A stretch of DNA of 64,000 bases. Origin: Abyssisolibacter fermentans (lineage in GTDB: Bacteria > Bacillota > Clostridia > Tissierellales > MCWD3). Position numbers and translations under genes: made by a program. Below the pieces are notes generated by a model. That model was not told the origin of the DNA. It was given only the letters and a program-made list of their open reading frames with translations, and searched no databases. Positions 57,164-64,000 of the stretch are shown here, in pieces. Numbering within the stretch: the stretch's first letter is position 1; each line of letters starts with the position of its first letter. Location of the stretch: the NCBI RefSeq assembly GCF_001559865.1, contig NZ_LOHE01000079.1, positions 1-64,000 of the forward strand, written 5' to 3'.

Positions 57164-57625
57164 CAAACAAAAACCTTCCTTATGTATTAATTTATTTGCA
57201 ATAAATATTATATCATATTATGTTCACCTTTATAACTCCATATAAACTTTTATGTTTTTAATATCCTCTTTTAAATATAACAAATTATATAACCTGCTTA
57301 AATATATTAAGTTTTTTGTAATACTTATGAGCAAAATAAGTTGACTAATAATTTTTGTTATACTACAGACCAATGGTGATTTTTATCTGTTGTCATTATT
57401 TAATCATAATACTAAATTTATTAAATTTTAAATATTGCATATTTTGTTTCACTGGTTCTATCTTTGGTACAGTTTGCGCTTTGAGTAGTATTTTACTTTT
57501 TCTTTGAACAAACCAAAGCCTGTAATTTATCGCTTATTCACATTTTGAAATTAAGTAGAATATAATAAAAAAAGTCTTTATCTTAAATTTGAGATTTTTT
57601 AACTTATTGTAATAAGGAGGTTATT
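57164..57625. other. Divergent intergenic region
   Basis: Between the marR and substrate-binding protein genes I found no gene, no riboswitch consensus (TPP-type motifs were looked for) and no copy of the core repeat. The promoters of both flanking genes should be here. Confidence 0.4.
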
Positions 57626-58624
57626 ATGAAAAAAATTTTTTGTTTGTTTATCATTGTTGTAATAATAGTTGCTATATTTACTATTGGGAACGAAAATGGA
57701 ACTACAAAAAAAGTAAAACTAGTAGAAGTTACTCACTCTGTCTTTTATGCTCCACAATATGTTGCTATAACTCAAGGTTTCTTTGAAGAAGAAGGTTTAG
57801 AGATAGAACTTTCAAATGGAAAAGGTGCTGACAAAACAATGACTGCTTTATTAAGTGGTCAAGCCGATATCGGATTTATGGGACCTGAGGCTTCAGTCTA
57901 TGTTTATAATCAAGGCAAGAAAAATTATGCTATTAATTTTGCACAGTTAACACAAAAAGACGGATCATTTTTGATAGGAAGAAAAAAAGACGAAAACTTT
58001 ACTTTTGATAATCTCAAAGGAAAAACTATTATAGGAGGCAGAAAAGGCGGTATGCCTGAAATGACTCTTGAATACGTACTTATAAAAAATGGACTCACTC
58101 CCGGTAAAGATTTGAAAATCAGAACAGATATTCAATTTGCTGTTATGGCAGGTGCTTTTACAGCAGGAGAAGGCGATTATGTAACCTTATTTGAGCCAAC
58201 AGCGACTACTCTTGAAAAAGAAGGTAAAGGCTTTATATTAGCATCCATAGGAACAGAAGCAGGTTATATTCCTTATACCTGTTACTCGGCTACTAAAAAC
58301 TATATTGAAAATAATCCTGATGTTATTCAAGGCTTTACTAATGCTATTTATAAGGGAATGTTATGGGTTCAAAATCACACTGAAGAAGAAATTGCAGATG
58401 CAATATTCTCGCAATTCCCAGAAACAGATAAAGATACACTAATAAATCTAATAAAAAGATATAAGAGCCAAGATACTTGGACACCTAACCCGGTGCTAAC
58501 TAAAGAAGGCTTAGAGCACATGATGGATATTATTGAGATGGCGGGTGAACTAGATAAACGTGCCCCTTATGAAAAAATTGTTAATACCGAATTTGCTGAA
58601 AAAGCAATTAATAATTTAAAATAG
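57626..58624 (+). CDS. ABC-transporter substrate-binding protein, NitT/TauT or ThiY type
   Basis: A signal helix (about residues 4-22) without a lipobox Cys is followed by an NMT1/THI5-like domain: VFYAPQYVAITQGFFEEEGL, SGQADIGFMGPEASVYVY and GKTIIGGRKGGMPEMTLEYV. Such proteins bind alkanesulfonates, nitrate, pyrimidine precursors or related molecules. No permease or ATPase gene is adjacent, so it is an orphan in this window. A strong AAGGAGG precedes the ATG and a terminator follows. Confidence 0.8.
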   Translation: MKKIFCLFIIVVIIVAIFTIGNENGTTKKVKLVEVTHSVFYAPQYVAITQGFFEEEGLEIELSNGKGADKTMTALLSGQADIGFMGPEASVYVYNQGKKNYAINFAQLTQKDGSFLIGRKKDENFTFDNLKGKTIIGGRKGGMPEMTLEYVLIKNGLTPGKDLKIRTDIQFAVMAGAFTAGEGDYVTLFEPTATTLEKEGKGFILASIGTEAGYIPYTCYSATKNYIENNPDVIQGFTNAIYKGMLWVQNHTEEEIADAIFSQFPETDKDTLINLIKRYKSQDTWTPNPVLTKEGLEHMMDIIEMAGELDKRAPYEKIVNTEFAEKAINNLK

Positions 58625-58638
58625 ACTGCCTAACATAT

Positions 58639-58662
58639 AAGGGGAGTAATGAACTCCCCTCT
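58639..58662 (+). terminator. Terminator between the substrate-binding protein gene and trpS
   Basis: GGGGAGT (58641-58647) pairs with ACTCCCC (58653-58659) over a short loop; the two genes converge here. Confidence 0.7.
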
Positions 58663-58670
58663 TAACAAAA

Positions 58671-59672
58671 TTACTTAAACTTTCTTGGTATAAAGCCAAC
58701 TTTTTTATATACTTTTCTAAGTGTTTTTCTTGCTGTTTTTTCAGCTATATTCGCACCTTCCATGTATATATTTTCTAAATAATCTTTATTTTTCATTAAA
58801 TAATCAAATTTTTCTCTTACAGGTCTAAGTCCTTCAATGATTACCTCAGCTAGATCTCCTTTAAACTGTCCATAACCTTTTCCTTCATATTTGCTTTCTA
58901 TTTCTTCAATACTTTCTCCTGTTATTGTAGAATAAATAGTCATTAGATTTTTTATTCCTAGCTGCTCATCATTGTATTTTACCAAGTTTTCTGAATCAGT
59001 AACAGCTCTTTTAATCTTTCTTGTTATTGCATCAGGCTTATCGAGTAACAATATATAGCCATTATCATTTTCATCTGATTTTGACATCTTGCTAGTAGGA
59101 TCTTGAAGACTCATAATCCTTGCTCCAACTTTAGTTATATATGGATCAGGCACCTTAAATGTCTCACTATATCTATTATTAAATCTATTTGCTAAATCTC
59201 TAGCTATTTCTAAATGCTGTTTTTGATCATGACCTACAGGTACTAAATCTGCTTGATAAAGCAATATATCAGCTGCCATTAAAACTGGATAAGTGAATAA
59301 ACCAGCATTTAAATTAGCTTCATTCTTTTTAGCTTTTTCCTTAAATTGGGTCATTCTATTAAGTTCACCCATATATGTCATGCAATTCAAAACCCATGAC
59401 AATTCAGCATGTGCACTAACATGCGATTGAATAAACAATGTATTCTTTTCTGGATCTATTCCACACGCAATATATGAAGCTAATAATTCCAGTGATCTTT
59501 TTCTTAATATCTTAGCTTCTTTAGGCACTGTTATAGCATGTAAGTCTACAATACAATAATAGCAATTATATTCATCTTGAAGTTTAACCCAGTTTTTTAT
59601 AGCTCCCAGATAATTACCTAATGTCAATTCTCCTGATGGTTGAACACCACTAAATATAACTTTCTTGTCCAT
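58671..59672 (-). CDS. trpS: Tryptophanyl-tRNA synthetase
   Basis: This class I synthetase charges tRNA-Trp. GVQPSGELTLGNYLGAIKNW contains the HIGH-like TLGN, and KMSKSDEND is the KMSKS loop. GHDQKQHLEIARDLANRFN is the typical family segment. The 333-residue length is normal. GGAGG precedes the ATG. It is controlled by the T-box leader immediately upstream. Confidence 0.95.
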   Translation of the reverse strand: MDKKVIFSGVQPSGELTLGNYLGAIKNWVKLQDEYNCYYCIVDLHAITVPKEAKILRKRSLELLASYIACGIDPEKNTLFIQSHVSAHAELSWVLNCMTYMGELNRMTQFKEKAKKNEANLNAGLFTYPVLMAADILLYQADLVPVGHDQKQHLEIARDLANRFNNRYSETFKVPDPYITKVGARIMSLQDPTSKMSKSDENDNGYILLLDKPDAITRKIKRAVTDSENLVKYNDEQLGIKNLMTIYSTITGESIEEIESKYEGKGYGQFKGDLAEVIIEGLRPVREKFDYLMKNKDYLENIYMEGANIAEKTARKTLRKVYKKVGFIPRKFK

Positions 59673-59705
59673 ATTAATACCTCCTAGTATTATTTTGAAA
59701 CTTTC

Positions 59706-59756
59706 TCACTTGATTTCTTAAAATGAGTAAGTAATTCACACAAATCAAATTTAGGG
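59706..59756 (+). repeat. Degenerate core repeat before the trp T-box terminator
   Basis: AAAATGAGTAAGTAATTCAC and AAATCAAATTTAGGG resemble the middle of the core, with many changes. It is the weakest copy and would lie in the trpS leader downstream of the T-box terminator. Confidence 0.35.
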
Positions 59757-59990
59757 TACAAAAAAACTCACGTCTATAATGAGACGAAAGTTCACTTCCG
59801 CGGTACCACTCAACTTGGTATATACCCACTTATTCATAACGGCGAATACCGTCAAATCCTACTCTGGTTTCAGATTTGAACTCATAAGTCCATTCAATGC
59901 ACATCCCTGTTTCGAGCTCACACCATCCTCAAATCGCTTTTCATTTCAATGCATTTACTAATCTTATTCATCGATTTATCTTTATTATCA
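59757..59990 (-). promoter_or_regulatory. T-box leader, tryptophan-responsive
   Basis: On the minus strand the T-box reads GAGTGGTACCGCGGAAGTGA, followed by a terminator (ACTTTCGTCTCA pairing with AGACGTGAGTTTTTTT). Stem I has AGUA in one strand and GAAUGGA in the other, placing UGG (Trp) as specifier. The leader lies directly before trpS. Confidence 0.92.
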
Positions 59991-60204
59991 CAAGATTTAT
60001 GAAACCTTTATAAATCTTCTCAAGGCTAACTTTTTTCTATAACAAAAATATAAATCAAAATTCTAATAATAAATTTATAATTATTATACACAAAATGGTT
60101 ATATAATATTATTACATATTTATTTAACATATGCAATATACAATTAATTATATAAGTTTTAAATTAATACACTTCAAAATCATTTTATATAATTAAGCAG
60201 CTCC

Positions 60205-62028
60205 TTATTCCTCATAATCTAAAATTTCTCTTATCCCATTAGCATTTAAAGGTGGATAAAAATAATACCCTTGAAGTTGATCACACTTTACTTCATTTAA
60301 GCAAACTACCTGTTCCTTTGTTTCAGCACCTTCTGCTACAACCTTCATATCTAAACTATGCGCCATAGCAACAATACTTTTAACTAAATTTAGATCATTA
60401 TCTGTTTTAGTTATATCGTCAACAAAAGATTTGTCAATTTTTAAATAGTCGTATGGAAATTTCTTCAAATAACCCAAAGATGAGTAACCAGTTCCAAAAT
60501 CATCTAAAGATAAATATACACCAATATCTTTCAACTCATTCATGATTTTAACGGTGTGTTCCATAGATTCCATAGCTGTAGTTTCTGTTATCTCTAAATC
60601 TAGCAGTTGAGGTTTTAAACCTGTTAGTTTTAAAACTCTATTTACAGTTTTAACTAAATGCCTGGATCTAAATTGTACTGCTGATATGTTAACAGACATA
60701 ATAAGAGGTTCATAACCCTGTATTTGCCACTCTATACTTTGTTTACAGGCTGTTTCTAATACCCAATCACCTATTGGTTCAATAAGTCCATTTTTTTCAG
60801 CTAACGGTATGAATTTTACTGGACTTATTATACCTTTTACAGGATGTCTCCATCTAATAAGCGCTTCTACACCCATGATTTTCATTGTAAGTAAATTAAT
60901 TTTAGGTTGGTAATAAACTTCAAATTCATTATTTTCTAAAGCTTTTCTCAAATCATTTTCTAATTTAATTTTTTTAGTAGCATTTTCATCTACTAATAAT
61001 CCGTAGACTTCATATTTATTACCAATTTTTTTCTTTGATTGATACATAGCTAAATTAGAATTCTTTACTAACGAATCTGCATCTTCTCCATCTTTAGGAT
61101 ATACACTAATCCCAATACTAACAGATATATATATATCATGTCCTTTAATTACAAACTTGTTACTAAAAACATTTAGTAATTTGGATGCTATATTAGTTAA
61201 ATCCAATTTGGAACCTACATCATACTTTAAAATTATAAATTCATCTGCTCCTATCCGTGCAACTATATCTCTATCATGCATTAAGATTTTAAGTCTCGCC
61301 GATACCTCTTTCAATAACATATCTCCAATCTCAAACCCTAATCCATCATTCACTTTTTTAAAATCATCTAAATCTAAAAATAATATAGATAATTTAGTAT
61401 TATGTGACTTAGCATATTCAATAGCTATTTTTAATCTTTCATTTAGAAGAAGTCTATTAGGTAATCCTGTCAACGGATCATAATTAACTTTATAATTGTT
61501 CTTTGATGATTTAATGTTGGTGATGTCTGTAAATATGGCTATGTATTTAATGATTTTATTATTATCATTTTTAATTGATTTAATTTTAAGTATTTCTAAA
61601 TAAGCCTCTCCATTTTTTCTTCTATTCCATATTTCACCTTCCCAGAAACCTTCATTAATTAAGCTTTTCCACATGCTATCATAAAATTTTGGTTCATGGC
61701 TATCAGATTTTAATAAAGAAGTTTTTTTCCCCTTTGCTTCTTGTATTGTATAACCAGTTATTTCTGTAAAAGCTAGGTTCGCCCACTGAATAATGGCATT
61801 CTCATCAGTTATAACAATACCTTCTGAAATATTATCAAAAATTTTATCAGAAATCTCACTTTGAATATACATATATTCCATTGCCAATTGCATATCCGTA
61901 GTATTATAATACTTTATAAAATCTTTTATTTTTTCTCCAACTAATAATTCAGAATTTTTGGATAAAAACTCATATTTATTATTTTTCATAAGTTCTTTCA
62001 TAAATGTTTCTTCATATATATCTTTCAT
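60205..62028 (-). CDS. PAS-GGDEF-EAL protein, probable c-di-GMP phosphodiesterase
   Basis: Order: helical N-terminus, PAS domain (about 52-170; EGIVITDENAIIQWANLAFT), GGDEF-like domain (about 180-340; DPLTGLPNRLLLNERL), EAL domain (about 355-600). The cyclase signature is ARIGADEF (GADEF), so synthesis is doubtful. The EAL motifs look intact: VEALIRWRHP, DLEITET, DDFGTGYSSLGYLKKF, KIDKSFV and VAEGAETKEQ. It should mainly hydrolyse c-di-GMP. GGGGGAGT precedes the ATG. Confidence 0.88.
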   Translation of the reverse strand: MKDIYEETFMKELMKNNKYEFLSKNSELLVGEKIKDFIKYYNTTDMQLAMEYMYIQSEISDKIFDNISEGIVITDENAIIQWANLAFTEITGYTIQEAKGKKTSLLKSDSHEPKFYDSMWKSLINEGFWEGEIWNRRKNGEAYLEILKIKSIKNDNNKIIKYIAIFTDITNIKSSKNNYKVNYDPLTGLPNRLLLNERLKIAIEYAKSHNTKLSILFLDLDDFKKVNDGLGFEIGDMLLKEVSARLKILMHDRDIVARIGADEFIILKYDVGSKLDLTNIASKLLNVFSNKFVIKGHDIYISVSIGISVYPKDGEDADSLVKNSNLAMYQSKKKIGNKYEVYGLLVDENATKKIKLENDLRKALENNEFEVYYQPKINLLTMKIMGVEALIRWRHPVKGIISPVKFIPLAEKNGLIEPIGDWVLETACKQSIEWQIQGYEPLIMSVNISAVQFRSRHLVKTVNRVLKLTGLKPQLLDLEITETTAMESMEHTVKIMNELKDIGVYLSLDDFGTGYSSLGYLKKFPYDYLKIDKSFVDDITKTDNDLNLVKSIVAMAHSLDMKVVAEGAETKEQVVCLNEVKCDQLQGYYFYPPLNANGIREILDYEE

Positions 62029-62248
62029 GCCACTCCCCCATGAAAAGGTTTTGTTTTACTAATATTATTAAATACACTTGTATCTATTATTGCATATTTA
62101 AGCTATTCATTCAATAAATTTAAATTAAACATATGTTCAATATCGTTTCTGAGGAAATAATTGCTAGTATTAGTTAAACGTTTAAGCCTAAGGTAATATA
62201 ATACACTAACCTAAAGCGAAAGTTAAAGCTACCCACTATTTGTCTAGC

Positions 62249-62425
62249 TTAATAAAATATTATCCTAATCAAACTAAATATTATCAATATCAATCCAATT
62301 AATTTTGTAAAAAAAATAGCTGCATCACTTGGTTCAACATCCTTATATTTCCATGAATTCGAAAGAAACTCTGGTTTAGCAATAGCTAAAATACCAAACA
62401 GTATTAAAATGACTTCGCCAAACAT
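62249..62425 (-). CDS. 58-residue two-helix membrane protein, DUF6199-like
   Basis: MFGEVILILFGILAIAKPEF, a polar middle (KYKDVEPSDAAIFFTK) and a second helix (LIGLILIIFSLIRIIF) give a small hairpin-like membrane protein resembling DUF6199. The ATG at 62425 follows GGGGG with good spacing; an open frame continues 16 codons upstream without a site. No functional clue is available from its neighbours. Confidence 0.6.
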   Translation of the reverse strand: MFGEVILILFGILAIAKPEFLSNSWKYKDVEPSDAAIFFTKLIGLILIIFSLIRIIFY

Positions 62426-62869
62426 TACAACACCCCCTTCATTTAAATTGGTAGTTAATGCAAAATGATACACTCTTTAAATATAGCCTTTGCATAAACT
62501 ACCAATACAGTAACTAGGAACTGTCAATGGCTATACATCTACTATAAAATTGTCGAATACAGTTACATGTATACTTATGCGTTCAAATAATAAATATAGT
62601 TTATATAGCCCGTTATATTATACTATTTTAATTCTAAACCTTCTCATCTTTTTCACTGATATTGTATAATAACCTCTTATGAATTAAACCAGTAATGATA
62701 AATATACCTCTCTTACTTTAGCTAATAAAATATATTCATCACTAGATTCTACATTTCTATAGCTCAAGTACCTGCCATAAATTTTTGTTTAATATGTGTA
62801 TTATTACATAAAAAATTTCTTACCTTTAATATCCTCATATTAATAAAACAGTTAAACTACAACCCTTTA
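62426..62869. other. Intergenic region without recognised features
   Basis: Between the small membrane protein gene and folD no gene, repeat or leader was recognised. Both neighbours are on the minus strand. Confidence 0.4.
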
Positions 62870-63724
62870 TTATAAAATACCATTTTGTATTTTAAATGCC
62901 TTAATAACATGTTTTGCTAATATAGAAGTCGTTACTGAACCTATCCCTTTAGGTACTGGTGTAATCTTTGATACTTTGTCCTTTACATTATCAAAATCAA
63001 CATCTCCACAAAGTTTTCCGTTCTCATCCACATTAATACCTACATCTACTATAATAGCATCTTCTTTAACATAGTTTTCTTTAACAATTTTTGCAATTCC
63101 ACATGCTGAAACAATTATATCTGCTTCGCTTGCTATCTGAGGTGTATTTTTGGTTTTGCTATGACATATTGTAATAGTAGCTCTTTCATTTAATAGTAAA
63201 AATGATACTGGTTTACCTACTACATTAGAAGCTCCAATTATTACAACATCTTTACCTTTAACCTCTATATTGTAAAATTTCAGTAATTCCATTACTGCAA
63301 CAGCTGTACATGGAACAAAGCCTGATTTATCACCTTCATATAATTTACCGAAATTTATAGGATTGAAACAATCTACATCTTTTTTGTAGGATATTTCATA
63401 TTTTATGTCTGCTTCATCAATATGTTTTGGTAGTGGTCGAAATACAAGAATCCCATTTACCAAATCGTCTTCATTTAGTTTTCTTAATAAACCAACAAGA
63501 TTATCTTTATTCACATCAGCTTCTAACTCGTGTACTTCAACATCAATTCCAATCTTAGCACACCTATTTTTAGCTCCTCTTTCATAAGCTAAATCATCAG
63601 GATTATTACCTACTCTTACAATAGCAAGTCTTGGAGTTTTATTATTTTTCTTAAACTCATTAACCTGTTTCTCTAAATTTTCACTTATACTATCAGCTAC
63701 TGGTTTACCCCTTAACAATTCCAC
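62870..63724 (-). CDS. folD: FolD-family methylenetetrahydrofolate dehydrogenase/cyclohydrolase
   Basis: The enzyme interconverts methylene-, methenyl- and formyl-tetrahydrofolate using NAD(P). GIGSVTTSILAKHVIKAF and VVIIGASNVVGKPVSFLLLN (nucleotide-binding) are typical. The catalytic segment reads AYERGAKNRC, with Lys52 at Tyr47+5, whereas the usual family pattern has Lys at Tyr+4. PCTAVAVMELL replaces the common PCTPxG. GTG start after GGAGGGG. A partial gene upstream also suggests one-carbon metabolism. Confidence 0.85.
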   Translation of the reverse strand: MELLRGKPVADSISENLEKQVNEFKKNNKTPRLAIVRVGNNPDDLAYERGAKNRCAKIGIDVEVHELEADVNKDNLVGLLRKLNEDDLVNGILVFRPLPKHIDEADIKYEISYKKDVDCFNPINFGKLYEGDKSGFVPCTAVAVMELLKFYNIEVKGKDVVIIGASNVVGKPVSFLLLNERATITICHSKTKNTPQIASEADIIVSACGIAKIVKENYVKEDAIIVDVGINVDENGKLCGDVDFDNVKDKVSKITPVPKGIGSVTTSILAKHVIKAFKIQNGIL

Positions 63725-63871
63725 ATTATCCCCTCCTAGTTAGCCTAAATTATTTAGGATGATTATTATAATTATTATAATTATTATATAATAAATTATA
63801 CCAATTTAAAAGAGAATTTGGAAACTGCCTATTTTATTATTAGTAAAATTAATTTTTTTAGGCTTTAATCA

Positions 63872-64000
63872 TTATATTTTTCTAAACCTACAATTTACAC
63901 TCTTACATTTGCTACAATCATGATTCTTGTATTTTATTTCCAGATTAGTACCTGCTCCATATATACTTGCTAACGATTTAATGGGATCTAATATATAATT
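63872..64000 (-). CDS. C-terminus of a probable methionine synthase activation-domain protein (partial)
   Basis: The last 42 residues of a gene continuing past the right edge read NYILDPIKSLASIYGAG and HDCSKCKSVNCRFRKI before a stop. The CxxC-x4-C-x-R ending resembles the C-terminus of clostridial proteins related to the B12-dependent methionine synthase activation domain. Location next to folD fits folate one-carbon chemistry. The assignment rests on a short segment. Confidence 0.4.
   Translation of the reverse strand, partial: NYILDPIKSLASIYGAGTNLEIKYKNHDCSKCKSVNCRFRKI

Noticed and set aside
57164-57625. Possible TPP riboswitch before the ThiY-like gene
   Set aside because: No CUGAGA/ACCUGA-type TPP core was found in the leader.

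Overview
The window comes from an AT-rich, endospore-forming, anaerobic member of the Clostridia. The evidence is the base composition, the GGAGG-type ribosome binding sites, an alpha/beta-type small acid-soluble spore protein gene, a PdaB-like sporulation deacetylase, a complete Rnf complex in clostridial order (rnfCDGEAB), two T-box leaders, a DUF4364 gene and many Fe-S/ferredoxin-type proteins. I cannot name a species from the sequence alone.

Layout. (1) 0.4-5.5 kb: rnfCDGEAB on the minus strand, with a strong promoter, a long leader and a terminator. (2) 5.7-9.7 kb: a putative redox-sensing module upstream of rnf, namely two DRTGG proteins, two HATPase proteins, a PHP protein and a catalytically altered [FeFe]-hydrogenase-like protein. 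(3) 9.8-22 kb: a SPOR-domain protein, a GGDEF cyclase, small membrane proteins (one of 28 codons), a double-OB-fold SSB-like protein, an MFS exporter with an ArsR-type regulator and matching palindromic operators, an M1-like peptidase, a chemoreceptor and an Xre regulator. (4) 22-27 kb: a scarred region. A truncated copy of a pdaB-like gene lies about 3.8 kb from the intact copy in the same orientation. Between them are an S9 peptidase with a substituted catalytic histidine and a decayed Nudix fragment. (5) 27-33 kb: a beta-glucoside PTS/6-phospho-beta-glucosidase operon ending in a decayed ptsI fragment, with a divergent AraC regulator. (6) 33-44 kb: lipoate ligase, phospholipid synthesis, YibE/F, deacetylase lipoprotein, QueG-like Fe-S protein, SASP, DUF4364, a beta-propeller and a transglutaminase lipoprotein. 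(7) 44-50 kb: a T-box-controlled unit (small membrane protein, valS, folC), then pgsA and an EamA transporter. (8) 51-64 kb: an amino-acid permease, an EFR1 flavodoxin-ferredoxin, a MalY-type C-S lyase fused to a redoxin-like domain, a MarR regulator beside three copies of a near-palindromic 19-bp motif, an orphan substrate-binding protein, T-box-trpS, a GGDEF-EAL protein, folD and the end of a probable methionine synthase activation-domain protein.

The least explained signal is a dispersed noncoding repeat family. A core of about 65 bp recurs at eight or more intergenic sites. In some places it sits inside MITE-like elements that have different terminal inverted repeats, and in two places inside nearly identical elements of about 350 bp that could fold as long hairpins. 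Other points of interest are the sensor-type hydrogenase module next to rnf instead of a hydrogenase operon, the MalY-redoxin fusion with its operator-like array, and the valS T-box separated from its gene by a small membrane-protein gene and a MITE.

All calls come from reading the sequence; no database search was possible. Start codons were chosen from ribosome binding sites and sometimes differ from the longest open frame.
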